Position numbers and translations under genes: made by a program. The notes under the pieces were generated by a model. It saw nothing but the letters and a program-made list of their open reading frames with translations. It was not told the DNA's origin and made no database searches. A stretch of DNA of 64,000 bases, from the NCBI GenBank assembly GCA_902614915.1, contig CACMMX010000006.1, positions 1 through 64,000 of the forward strand, given 5' to 3'. This document shows positions 8,529 to 17,534 of the stretch, in pieces. This DNA is from an uncultured Cryomorphaceae bacterium. Lineage in GTDB: Bacteria; Bacteroidota; Bacteroidia; Flavobacteriales; Schleiferiaceae. Position 1 is the first letter of the stretch. Each line of letters begins with the position of its first letter.

Positions 8529-11500
8529 TTATTGGAATTTAGAGGCGATTACATTATAACCTTGTGTTAGGCTTTGACGATACTGCTGGTCTGCCTGGCT
8601 TGTGCGAATGAGCATTTGGTAGAACTGAAGGTCTGTGCTCCAGTCGTTGCGCATTCGTTTTCTATCCGTTCTGCTGAGGCCTTGGTAATAATCCAATTCG
8701 TCCTCCAAGAAGGTCACAAACTCATCTGTTAGCGCTCTAGCTTTTTCTGTGGCACCGGCACGATAGTACGAGTCAATAATTCCAAATAAGAAGTAGTTAT
8801 ATCCGAATTTTTCTGCCGGCATCTTTTCCATGGCAAAGTCAAGTACTTTAATAGCTTTTTCGCTTTTACCCTCCTTGACTAATTCATTGGCGAGTCGTCC
8901 AAGAATGGTGCGCAGGTTGTAGCTTAATCTGCGGTTGGTTTCATCAAGATATACATCAGGAAGCTCCATGTTTCCGTAGGCAAAGTCATTCATGACATTC
9001 TCGTACATAATATCAGTGTCTACTTTACCGTAGTCTATTCCTTGCGAATTATTTGGCGTATAAACTGGTACAAATCGGTATGCCATCCCCTCTAATCGGA
9101 AATAATCATTTAACCAGAAATAAGCTTTAGGACTGTTTCCTACAGTAATGGAAAAGTAAATAGGTCGCGTCCAGTCGTTGTTTGCAATGAGGTCGATTAC
9201 CATTAGATCCCTTTTGGTAATTACGTTAGACTTCCAATTCCAGTCTATGTAATCTATAACTTGTGCGCTGTCGTTAACATCCACCACATTGTTTGTAAAG
9301 ACTGCGTCTTTATCAATATTGATTCTAAATTTTTTCTGTGGATAAAGCGGAAGCTCTTTGTTAGTGGCAGCTTTGAATTTAACCTGGCTGTCGTCTCTTT
9401 TAGCAAACTTTATAAAGTCCTTGACGTCCCATCTGCCTTTAACGCCCATTTCACGGTAGTATAGCACATCTCGGGTTCCTTGGACGTATTGATTCCATTC
9501 AAAACTAAAAGGAACAGCCTCTCCTTCGTAAGCAGCACGCCGCTGTTGGTCAATGTACCAATCCGTGTTTAAGAGGCTTAAGTTTACTACCCTAACATCT
9601 GTTCGGTAGCCTTCAACTTCCTGAACATACCACAACGGGAAAGTGTCATTATCGCCATTAGTGAAAAGAATTGCATTTGGCTCACAGCTGTCTAAATACG
9701 CTTTTGCGATATCTCTTGCTGTATATCTGTTGCTTCGGTCATGGTCGTCCCAGTTTTCCGCTGCCATGCGGACAGGAACAGCAACCATGGTAACCCCAAT
9801 CACAAGATAAGAGGCTACTATAGGGCTCATTTTCTTACGCAATGTGTCCCAAAGCCCCAGCGCACCAATTCCAATCCAGATGGCGTAGGCATAGAAGGAG
9901 CCAACAAACGCGTAGTCTCGTTCCCTTGGCTCATACGGTTTGTGGTTGGTATAAACCACAATTGCCAGTCCTGTCAGCAAGAAGAACAACGTCACTGCCC
10001 ATGCGTCTTTATTGTTCTTCTTATACTGGTAGTATAAGCCAAAGATTCCAAGAAGGAAAGGCAACATAAAGTAGGTGTTTCTTGAAGGGTTGTTTTTCCA
10101 TGAATCCGGAAGATTCTTCTGGCCTCCTAATCGCATGGAGTCAATAAAAGGTATTCCAGTTATCCAGTTTCCTTTAGTTAGTTCTCCTCTGTGCTGAGAA
10201 TCGTTTTGACGCCCTGAGAAATTCCACATGAAGTAACGGAAGTACATGGTTCCCACTTGATATTTAAAAAAGAAATTTACATGTTGGGCAAAACTAATAG
10301 GCGCCTTAGGGTCTTTTATATCCATCAATTTGATGTAGTTCTGCTTGTATTGTGGATCGTCGTTCCAAATCCTAGGGAAAAAGGTTTTGTATTTAGGGTC
10401 GTAGTTTGGTGTGCTCGCTTTTTTGTCATCTGTAAGTAAATAACGTGCTTCTATCTTTAGGTTGCCATCATTACTAGCTAAATAATCATTAGCTTCTTTC
10501 CGAAGTTTGAACGCGGTAATTTGTCTGGGTCCTTTCATTACTGCAAAACCTTTTTGATAGACAGGTTTTCCGTCACCAAAAGGCTTTTTGCTGTCATAGG
10601 GAGCATTGAAGCTTTTTCCATAAAGAATAGGCCAATCACCGTATTGTTCGCGGTTATAATAGGCTAAAAGTGACATGGCGTCTTCTGGGTTGTTTTCGTC
10701 AATTGGTGTATTTGCATTTGAGCGAATGGCAAGAATGATAAAAGTTGAATACCCCATCAAAACTAGCATGACCGCTAAGACAGCTTGCTGTATTAGGGGT
10801 TTTTTGTTTTTATTTGTCCAAAAAATTCCAAACAATACCACAACGATTAAAATGAGCGAGGCAGCTATTGTTCCAGAGTGGAAGGGAAGTCCAAAGTTGT
10901 TTACAAAGGTTATTTCTAGTGTACTAAATAGGCGCAGCACAATAGGAATAATAAACGCGAACACGATTCCCAAAACAGCTATGCTTACGCCGTTTGCAAT
11001 GATAAATCCATTTCGTGTAGGGTTGGGATATTTTTTAAAGTAGTATATCATTCCAATTGCTGGAATGGTCAGGAATACTAATATGTGAACCCCTACAGAG
11101 AGCCCTACTAGATAAGCTATTAATAGCAGCCACTTGTTTGCATTTGGATCTGTTTCTACAGCCTGTTCCCATTTTAGCACAGCCCAAAATGCCACCGCGG
11201 TGAAGAACGAACTCATCGCGTAAACCTCTCCCTCTACAGCAGAGAACCAAAAGCTATCTGAAAAGGTGTATGCCAAAGCACCAACGACCCCTGAGCCCAA
11301 TACAGCGATTATTCCTGCTTTGTCTAATTTCTCCCTTCCTCCCAAAAGCTTTGTAGAAAGGGCCGTGATTGTCCAGAAAAGAAACAGAATACTAAAGGAG
11401 CTGGATAGCGCGCTGAGCGCATTAACCATAAGTGCTTGTTTTTCTGGTGATCCAGCAAATTGAGCAAATAGGTTTCCCATTAACTGAAAGAACGGCGCTC

Positions 11501-11654
11501 CAGGAGGATGTCCTACTTGGAGCTTCACAGATGTAGCAATATATTCACCACAGTCCCAAAAACTAGTTGTGGGTTCGATAGTCATGAAATAGGTAATTGT
11601 TGCAATTGCGAACACCACCCATCCAGCGATTGTATTAAGCTTATTGTAATTCAC
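8529..11654 (-). CDS. DUF2723 polytopic membrane protein (TMEM260-like, putative protein O-mannosyltransferase)
   Basis: Large inner-membrane protein of 1041 residues. The N-terminal half has around ten hydrophobic segments; the first extracytoplasmic loop carries TTSFWDCGEYIATSV and GHPPGAP, the acidic signature of DUF2723. That family includes human TMEM260, a GT-C-fold O-mannosyltransferase, so transfer of a lipid-linked sugar to exported proteins is a reasonable but unproven role here. After about residue 620 comes a large soluble, probably periplasmic region with DNDTFPLWYVQEVEGYRTDV, and the last 150 residues look helical and TPR-like. Bacteroidota usually carry such proteins of about 1000 residues, so it is full length. 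It is monocistronic, with a strong terminator downstream and the tRNA-Gln promoter divergently placed upstream. Confidence 0.88.
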   Translation of the reverse strand: MNYNKLNTIAGWVVFAIATITYFMTIEPTTSFWDCGEYIATSVKLQVGHPPGAPFFQLMGNLFAQFAGSPEKQALMVNALSALSSSFSILFLFWTITALSTKLLGGREKLDKAGIIAVLGSGVVGALAYTFSDSFWFSAVEGEVYAMSSFFTAVAFWAVLKWEQAVETDPNANKWLLLIAYLVGLSVGVHILVFLTIPAIGMIYYFKKYPNPTRNGFIIANGVSIAVLGIVFAFIIPIVLRLFSTLEITFVNNFGLPFHSGTIAASLILIVVVLFGIFWTNKNKKPLIQQAVLAVMLVLMGYSTFIILAIRSNANTPIDENNPEDAMSLLAYYNREQYGDWPILYGKSFNAPYDSKKPFGDGKPVYQKGFAVMKGPRQITAFKLRKEANDYLASNDGNLKIEARYLLTDDKKASTPNYDPKYKTFFPRIWNDDPQYKQNYIKLMDIKDPKAPISFAQHVNFFFKYQVGTMYFRYFMWNFSGRQNDSQHRGELTKGNWITGIPFIDSMRLGGQKNLPDSWKNNPSRNTYFMLPFLLGIFGLYYQYKKNNKDAWAVTLFFLLTGLAIVVYTNHKPYEPRERDYAFVGSFYAYAIWIGIGALGLWDTLRKKMSPIVASYLVIGVTMVAVPVRMAAENWDDHDRSNRYTARDIAKAYLDSCEPNAILFTNGDNDTFPLWYVQEVEGYRTDVRVVNLSLLNTDWYIDQQRRAAYEGEAVPFSFEWNQYVQGTRDVLYYREMGVKGRWDVKDFIKFAKRDDSQVKFKAATNKELPLYPQKKFRINIDKDAVFTNNVVDVNDSAQVIDYIDWNWKSNVITKRDLMVIDLIANNDWTRPIYFSITVGNSPKAYFWLNDYFRLEGMAYRFVPVYTPNNSQGIDYGKVDTDIMYENVMNDFAYGNMELPDVYLDETNRRLSYNLRTILGRLANELVKEGKSEKAIKVLDFAMEKMPAEKFGYNYFLFGIIDSYYRAGATEKARALTDEFVTFLEDELDYYQGLSRTDRKRMRNDWSTDLQFYQMLIRTSQADQQYRQSLTQGYNVIASKFQ

Positions 11655-11779
11655 GTATTCTGCTTGTTATTGGAGCAATGATTTGCACCGTATTAGGTTT
11701 TAAGGCTCGAAAATAAGAAAAACCACGTCCTTCAAGCTTCAAATAAACTTTTAAACAGCAAAATTTTCTTATCTGTCTT

Positions 11780-11808
11780 TTTGCATTTTCCCTTTTCGAC
11801 TATATTTG
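11780..11808 (+). promoter_or_regulatory. Promoter of tRNA-Gln
   Basis: A Bacteroidota-type promoter: TTTG at 11780-11783, a 17-base spacer, and TATATTTG at 11801-11808 matching the TAnnTTTG -7 element. The start of transcription would be about 12-14 bases before the tRNA. This placement directly in front of a stable RNA gene makes it one of the most secure promoters in the window. Confidence 0.8.
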
Positions 11809-11827
11809 CCGTCCCTTAAGGGAGAAT

Positions 11828-11898
11828 TGCCCGATGGTGTAATGGCAACACTACGGTTTTTGGTACCGTCATTCTAGGTTCGAGTCCTAGTCGGGTAA
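11828..11898 (+). tRNA. tRNA-Gln (anticodon TTG)
   Basis: A complete cloverleaf of 71 bases without encoded CCA. The acceptor arms TGCCCGA and TCGGGTA pair with one G-T, and the anticodon stem ACGGT/ACCGT encloses the 7-base loop TTTTGGT, giving anticodon TTG. The T-arm contains GGTTCGAGTCC. A promoter precedes it and a hairpin terminator follows. Confidence 0.96.
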
Positions 11899-11910
11899 CT
11901 TTAAATAACT

Positions 11911-11945
11911 CCAAGAAATTGATTATCAAATTCTTGGGGTTTTTT
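11911..11945 (+). terminator. Intrinsic terminator of tRNA-Gln
   Basis: Arms 11911-11921 and 11927-11937 form an 11-bp stem with one mismatch and a 5-base loop, followed by GG and a run of six T. It lies 12 bases after the tRNA. The bases from here to the RNase R start at 12147 hold no other feature that I can support. Confidence 0.85.
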
Positions 11946-12146
11946 GTTGCAAAAAATAAGATTAAGAAGTAGGGAGAGTTTAATCAATCGCTCTATGGTT
12001 AGTTAGGTTTCTATAATTATAACACCGATGATTTGCTCCAAAGGATTGTCTTAGGAGAGAAAAACCCTTAAAAGTCAATTTGGTAATAACTAAATTGTGT
12101 CCAAGGCACTGCAGATATAAAGAAGCTATCTTTACCAGTAATAATT

Positions 12147-14321
12147 ATGGCAAGAAAGCACAATAGAAGGGTTAAAAATCGCTCTCAAAGCGTGGATGTT
12201 GTGTCCTACGCTCAAAGTTTGGAACATGTATTCCAGAAATTCCCTACTCGTAAATTTAACTACAAGCAACTCGCTTCTCAGCTTGGGTATAAGCCAGCCA
12301 TGGTGAAGTCTAAGATTGAAATGGCTCTCAGCGACCTTGAACGTTCGGGAAAGATTGTTTCGGTTGACCGGGGCAAATATAAACTTAAATACAGCGCAGT
12401 GTTTAAGGAAGGGGTTGTAGATATGGCAAGTAATGGCAACGCCTATGTGGTGAGCCCGGATACCGAAAGTGATATATTAATACGTTCTGGAAACCTTAAA
12501 AAGGCTTTAGATGGTGACAAGGTTAGTGTTAGCCTTTTTGCTAGACGAGGTGGAAAAAAACTAGAAGGCGAGATTGTTGAAATTATCGAGCGCAAGGCAA
12601 TAGATTTTGTGGGGACGATTGAAACGGGTGGTCATTTTGGATTTTTGGTTCCGTCCTCCCGTAAAATGCAGGTAGATATCTATATACCTAAAGAGAAATT
12701 GAATGGAGCCGAGCATGGACAAAAGGCAATCGCTAGAATAGTGGATTGGCCCGAAAAAGCTAGCTCGCCGTTTGGAGAGATTATAAAAGTTTTAGGAAAT
12801 GCAGGAGAACACAATACAGAGATCCATGCTGTGCTTGCGGAATTCGGGTTGCCTAACGAATTTCCGGAAGAAGTAGAACAAGAAGCTAATACTCTAGACA
12901 CATCGATTCGTGAGGAAGAAATATCAAAGAATAGAAGAGATTTTAGGTCGGTTGCAACCTTCACAATTGACCCTGCAGATGCCAAAGATTTTGATGATGC
13001 GCTGAGTTTAGAACAGCTTGAAAATGGTAATTGGGAGGTAGGTGTTCACATAGCAGACGTTAGCCACTACGTAACTCCAGGCTCTACCTTAGATGATGAG
13101 GCTATTGAAAGAGCCACGAGTGTTTACTTAGTAGACCGCGTGGTGCCTATGCTGCCAGAAGTATTGTCTAACGAGGCTTGTTCGCTTCGTCCAAACGAAG
13201 ATAAATACACTTTTTCAGCGGTATTTGAAATGGACGGCGAAGCCAATGTTTTGAATGAATGGTTTGGCCGAACTGCGATTCATTCTGACCGCAGGTTTGC
13301 CTATGAAGAGGCACAGCAGATAATAGAAGGGGTTCACCCTGAAGGTAGAAATGCGGACTTTTTCAACGAGATAATAGTGTTAGATAAACTTGCTAAAATT
13401 CTTCGAGAGCAGCGGATGAATTCTGGTGCTTTGAGTTTTGATAAAAAGGAGGTGAAATTTCAGTTAAATGAAGAAAACAAACCTTTAGGAGTCTATTTCA
13501 AAATAGGTAAAGACGCAAATAAACTAATAGAAGAATTCATGCTTCTTGCGAACCGAAGCGTGGCAGCGTTTATTGGCCGCGCCAAGAGCGGCGACCCTTC
13601 TACGAACACTTTTGTGTACCGAGTACACGACGACCCAGATCCAACCAAACTGCAGGATTTAAGCACATTCGTAAGGCAATTCGGTCATGAGGTAAGACTG
13701 GGTTCAAAGGAAGCGGTGACAAAAAGTCTAAATAAAATGCTATTAAAGGTTAAAAATACGCCCGAAGCAAACATGATAGAGACCCTAACCATCCGTACCA
13801 TGAGCAAGGCAAAATACACCACACAAAATATTGGGCATTATGGGCTTGCATTTGATTACTATACGCACTTTACCTCGCCAATTCGTCGTTACCCGGATAT
13901 CATGGTTCATCGTCTTCTTCAGCATTATTTAGATGGTGGAAAATCCCCTCATTACAGTAGTTACGAAGAATTGTGTGACCACAGTTCGGAACGCGAAAAA
14001 GCGGCTAGTGACGCAGAGCGAGCATCTATAAAGTACATGCAGGCCGTTTTCCTGAAGCAGCATGTAGGACAAGTTTTCATTGGGGTAATTTCCGGAGTTA
14101 CGGAATGGGGTGTCTACGTCGAGTTAAGTGAAAATTATTGCGAGGGAATGATTCGTATCCGAGATTTCATGGACGACTATTATACGTTTGATAGCAAGAA
14201 TTACTCTATTGAAGGAGAGAGTTCAGGTAAGATATATCAGCTAGGCGACCAACTTACAATAATGGTTAAAAATGTAGATTTAGAAAGGAAACAAATTGAT
14301 TTTAAGCCTTATTACGAATAA
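12147..14321 (+). CDS. rnr: Ribonuclease R
   Basis: Exoribonuclease of the RNB (RNase II/R) family, cytosolic, degrading structured RNA 3' to 5'. The 724 residues hold a Lys/Arg-rich N-terminus, a helix-turn-helix segment (about 20-75), cold-shock domains (80-220), the RNB catalytic domain with DPADAKDFDDA at 275-285 carrying the metal-binding aspartates D275, D281, D283 and D284, and a C-terminal S1 domain (about 640-722) with GVISGVTEWGVYVEL. It lacks the long basic tail of E. coli RNase R. A TATCTTTA sequence about 14 bases before the start resembles a -7 element, but no matching TTTG is found at the right distance. The gene stands alone. Confidence 0.96.
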   Translation: MARKHNRRVKNRSQSVDVVSYAQSLEHVFQKFPTRKFNYKQLASQLGYKPAMVKSKIEMALSDLERSGKIVSVDRGKYKLKYSAVFKEGVVDMASNGNAYVVSPDTESDILIRSGNLKKALDGDKVSVSLFARRGGKKLEGEIVEIIERKAIDFVGTIETGGHFGFLVPSSRKMQVDIYIPKEKLNGAEHGQKAIARIVDWPEKASSPFGEIIKVLGNAGEHNTEIHAVLAEFGLPNEFPEEVEQEANTLDTSIREEEISKNRRDFRSVATFTIDPADAKDFDDALSLEQLENGNWEVGVHIADVSHYVTPGSTLDDEAIERATSVYLVDRVVPMLPEVLSNEACSLRPNEDKYTFSAVFEMDGEANVLNEWFGRTAIHSDRRFAYEEAQQIIEGVHPEGRNADFFNEIIVLDKLAKILREQRMNSGALSFDKKEVKFQLNEENKPLGVYFKIGKDANKLIEEFMLLANRSVAAFIGRAKSGDPSTNTFVYRVHDDPDPTKLQDLSTFVRQFGHEVRLGSKEAVTKSLNKMLLKVKNTPEANMIETLTIRTMSKAKYTTQNIGHYGLAFDYYTHFTSPIRRYPDIMVHRLLQHYLDGGKSPHYSSYEELCDHSSEREKAASDAERASIKYMQAVFLKQHVGQVFIGVISGVTEWGVYVELSENYCEGMIRIRDFMDDYYTFDSKNYSIEGESSGKIYQLGDQLTIMVKNVDLERKQIDFKPYYE

Positions 14322-14435
14322 TAGTGCTGTTTTAGCGAAATTTGAAGCAATCCAAGCAGGCTTTATAGATGCTCAAAATCAGTTCAAGAAGCGCGAAGAA
14401 GAGATATAGAAACTACCGTCTCAATAAAAGAGCGT

Positions 14436-16988
14436 TTATTTTTTACCAAAAAATGCTTTAAGCTTTTCCAGGTCAGCATCCGTTGTTTCTCTTTGTTCTC
14501 CTTGAGCTGCTTTCGCTGATTTTACCTCATTAATTGGCCGAGCGAACTGTGCTTTTTGTTCTGGGGTCAATTCTTCTTTCTTTTTACCCGTTGACTTCTT
14601 TGGTTGTACTTGCTTTAGAGGGGTGCCTTTTGAAGCCTCCTCCAGCTTTTCTTTTGTTGTTTTCGCCTTGGCTATAGATTTACGTTTTCGCTGGTTTTTT
14701 GACTGTTTTGCTTCTTTTTTTCCTGTTTTTTCCTCTTTTTCGGTGTTTTTGACTGATTTTTTAGCTTTTTTCTTTTCGGCAATTTCTTCCGATTTAGTTT
14801 TAGGCGAACGTTCAATGCGATCATTTTCTACATCAACAATTAGAACCCCGCCCCTAGCTTTGCCTTTAACCGTTCCTTTATCTCCGTGGAGACTTTCAGC
14901 AGGTATGAACTTGTCTCTAGTTACCCAGGTGCTTAGCGCCCCAATAGACAATAGAAATTGATTTTTTTTAATTTCAATAATTTCACCTGGCTGACGTGAT
15001 CCAATGAGCTTAACACGGTCGCCTACTTTAGCAGGGGTGGAAATGAGCTTTTTGATTTTACGCTCTTTTTGCTTCTGGTATTTTGATTTCTTTCGATTTT
15101 TTTCCTCTTGGTTCTGTGAGGCCCGTTCTCCTGCGTACACTTTGAACCGTCCAACTACTTGTTCTTTACCCTTCTTTGATTGTTGTTCCGAGTATTCGTT
15201 GACCAATGTTTGGAACTTCTTCCCCCATGTAATCATTGAGTTTTGTTGTTCATTCATGGCGCTTTGACGACGCACTTTGTCTTCTAGCAAAGCAATTTTG
15301 CGATCTTGTTTTTCTCTTAAAGACTCTAGTTCGTCTAGGCGCTCGGAAAGCTTTTTGCGTTGTTTAGATAGCTCATTTTTCTCTTTTTGAATACCCACGA
15401 GCAGGCGGTCTATAGCAACGGTGCTCTCATCCAGTATCTCTCGTGCTTGATCAATGATGTTCTGGGGCACGCCCACCTTCTGCGCCACTTCGTAAGTGTA
15501 AGAAGATCCAGGAACACCTTGATTGAGCACATATTCTGGAGTGAGGTCGCTAGAGTTAAACTGCATAGATCCATTGTCTACGCGGGGCAATTCGCTTGCT
15601 AGAGCTTTAATGCTGTTGTAATGAGTTGTCATTACCCCATAGGTCTTGCTTTTATTCAGCTCCATTAAAAACACTTGTGCCATAGAAGACCCTAAGTCGG
15701 GGTCGGAGCCTGAACCAAATTCATCTATGAGTACAAGCGTTTTATTGTAGGCAGCGTTTAGAAAGTAGTTCATCTTGGTCAGCTTAGAACTGTACGTGGA
15801 GAGTTCATTTTCTATACTCTGCGAATCGCCAATATCTGCCATTAAGCCGTTAAACCAACCAAGTGTGCTATCGGGGTGAACGGTGACAAGAAGCCCGCTT
15901 TGTAGCATAAGCTGAATTAATCCAACTGTTTTAAGCGTAATGGACTTACCGCCTGCGTTGGGACCTGAAATCACCAAAATCCTATTCTGAGGGTTCAGTT
16001 TCAAATCAAGCGGCACAACGCTCTTGCCTTTAGCTTTATTAAAGCTTCGAAGCACTGGGTTGACCGCTTTAATTAAATGAATAGAGGGCTTATCAAGTAA
16101 TTGTGGTAAGCAAGCGTCTTCATCCAATGCGTGAAGAGCCTTGGCATTAACAAAATCAATTTGATAAAGGGCTGTGCAATAGTCCCGGAGCTCATTTCTA
16201 TAACCAGCAACAAAGCTTGTAAGAAGCCTCAGTATTCGTGTGACCTCTCGTTTTTCTTCATCTTCAAGAACAGCTATCTCATTGTTGATTTCAAGCGTTT
16301 CGGCCGGCTCAACATAAAATATGGTGGCTTTGGAGGACAAACCGTGAAAAACACCACTTACCTGGCCCTTAAAGGCTCCTTCTACGGCGAGCACTCTTTT
16401 GTTGTCGTGCACGCTCTCTTGGGTATCCGCGAGAATACCGGATCCGGCATACTTTTTAACCGCTCGGTAAAATATTCGATCGGCGGCACTGCGCTTTTTA
16501 GATAGGTTTGCCCTGATTTTTCCCAAGGGCGGTGAGGCAGACGTTTTTACAATTCCCCTACGATCTAATACCCGGTCAATTTCGTCCGGTACGGCTTTAT
16601 TCTTTTCTAAATGAGCAAGTTTATCTTGAATAAAGGGCGTTCTTTCAGCGTGTTGGTTGAAAAAGCTAAATACCTTGTTGAAGCTTTCTATCAGGTTCTT
16701 GATAATTAGAAAATCTTCTCCCTCAAGTGTTGCTCCTTGGATTTTTAAGCGCACGAGAAAGGGTTTGATGTCTTCTGAGGCAAGAGCGGGAACAGGAAAC
16801 TCGCTATGATACAACCCCAACACTTCGTGAACCTCCTGCAGGTCACGCGTTACAGCTTTAAAGTCGCTAGAAGGTTTTAGAAGATGGACCCGTTCTCTTG
16901 CTCTTTCTGTAACTGCACGGGAGGCAACGGCCTTTTTTACAAGGTCGAATTCAATACTTTCAAATAAGTCTTCTGGGTATGTATTCAA
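14436..16988 (-). CDS. mutS2: MutS2 family ATPase without visible Smr domain, with Lys-rich tail
   Basis: MutS2-type ABC ATPase of 850 residues that would bind branched DNA or, as shown for some homologues, stalled ribosomes. A MutS core/clamp region fills residues 1-330. Walker A is GPNAGGKS at 342-349, Walker B is LVLIDEFGSGSDP around 420, and a long coiled coil lies at about 510-600. Canonical MutS2 ends with a KOW and then an Smr nuclease domain. Here a KOW-like segment (VGDRVKLIGSRQPGEI) is seen near 660-680, but after residue 735 the sequence becomes a low-complexity Lys/Glu/Ser tail of more than 100 residues with no LDLRG or HGxG Smr motif. It follows a membrane protein gene by 18 bases and lysS further upstream, so the three may form one operon. 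Confidence 0.9.
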   Translation of the reverse strand: MNTYPEDLFESIEFDLVKKAVASRAVTERARERVHLLKPSSDFKAVTRDLQEVHEVLGLYHSEFPVPALASEDIKPFLVRLKIQGATLEGEDFLIIKNLIESFNKVFSFFNQHAERTPFIQDKLAHLEKNKAVPDEIDRVLDRRGIVKTSASPPLGKIRANLSKKRSAADRIFYRAVKKYAGSGILADTQESVHDNKRVLAVEGAFKGQVSGVFHGLSSKATIFYVEPAETLEINNEIAVLEDEEKREVTRILRLLTSFVAGYRNELRDYCTALYQIDFVNAKALHALDEDACLPQLLDKPSIHLIKAVNPVLRSFNKAKGKSVVPLDLKLNPQNRILVISGPNAGGKSITLKTVGLIQLMLQSGLLVTVHPDSTLGWFNGLMADIGDSQSIENELSTYSSKLTKMNYFLNAAYNKTLVLIDEFGSGSDPDLGSSMAQVFLMELNKSKTYGVMTTHYNSIKALASELPRVDNGSMQFNSSDLTPEYVLNQGVPGSSYTYEVAQKVGVPQNIIDQAREILDESTVAIDRLLVGIQKEKNELSKQRKKLSERLDELESLREKQDRKIALLEDKVRRQSAMNEQQNSMITWGKKFQTLVNEYSEQQSKKGKEQVVGRFKVYAGERASQNQEEKNRKKSKYQKQKERKIKKLISTPAKVGDRVKLIGSRQPGEIIEIKKNQFLLSIGALSTWVTRDKFIPAESLHGDKGTVKGKARGGVLIVDVENDRIERSPKTKSEEIAEKKKAKKSVKNTEKEEKTGKKEAKQSKNQRKRKSIAKAKTTKEKLEEASKGTPLKQVQPKKSTGKKKEELTPEQKAQFARPINEVKSAKAAQGEQRETTDADLEKLKAFFGKK

Positions 16989-17006
16989 AATGTCATGGTG
17001 TCCGAT

Positions 17007-17522
17007 TTATCCGCGGTACACATCTTCATCGCTAGTAACGCTTGCGGGCCCTTCATGTTTACGGAATCCTCCAGCAAGGAGAAAGGCAAGCAAACTAATA
17101 AGCAGTGTTGTTATTACATCTGCAACGGTCCAGGAGATTCCTACAGGGATACTTACAAGGTCGTTCTGCAAATTCCCCCAAACCCAAAGCGCGACTAGTA
17201 CAATTGCTCCAGTAAACGGTTTTGCACCCTTATACGTTCTCCACGAAGGAACTTGAGCGGTTCTTACGGACCAGTAAACCGCAAAACCAGCACCAAAGGC
17301 GTGTTCAACGAGCATGGTATATACCGCTGATGGGTTGTCAAGCATATACTGATTCATTAATTCTGTGCGACTGCTCCAATCTGCCGCGGCTAAATCTGCC
17401 ACAGGCAAAGGATCAAAGAACAATGAGAAAAACTGGTGCAATACAGAGGTTACTACAACAGCAATGACCACCCCAACAATCGTTAAACCAACAGAACGTA
17501 AAACGAACATAAGCTTTTTCAT
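17007..17522 (-). CDS. Hypothetical membrane protein, about four TM segments
   Basis: Unrecognised 171-residue inner-membrane protein. Hydrophobic segments lie at about residues 10-34, 70-85, 102-118 and 133-152, and the C-terminus is short and charged. No catalytic motif is visible. It sits 12 bases after lysS and 18 bases before mutS2 on the same strand, so it is probably co-transcribed with both. Small membrane proteins of this size with an AFGAGFAVYW segment occur in related genomes without assigned roles; I give no function. Confidence 0.75.
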   Translation of the reverse strand: MKKLMFVLRSVGLTIVGVVIAVVVTSVLHQFFSLFFDPLPVADLAAADWSSRTELMNQYMLDNPSAVYTMLVEHAFGAGFAVYWSVRTAQVPSWRTYKGAKPFTGAIVLVALWVWGNLQNDLVSIPVGISWTVADVITTLLISLLAFLLAGGFRKHEGPASVTSDEDVYRG

Positions 17523-17534
17523 GGCAATAAAATT

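Noticed and set aside
9741..10037. Plus-strand frames inside the DUF2723 gene and similar antisense frames elsewhere
   Set aside because: They lie inside well-supported genes on the other strand and show no family motifs, so they are shadows of the real coding frames.
14317..14409. Short plus-strand coding-like stretch behind RNase R (AKFEAIQAGFIDAQNQF)
   Set aside because: About 29 codons without a start, overlapping the rnr end; it looks protein-like but is too short to support a gene or remnant.
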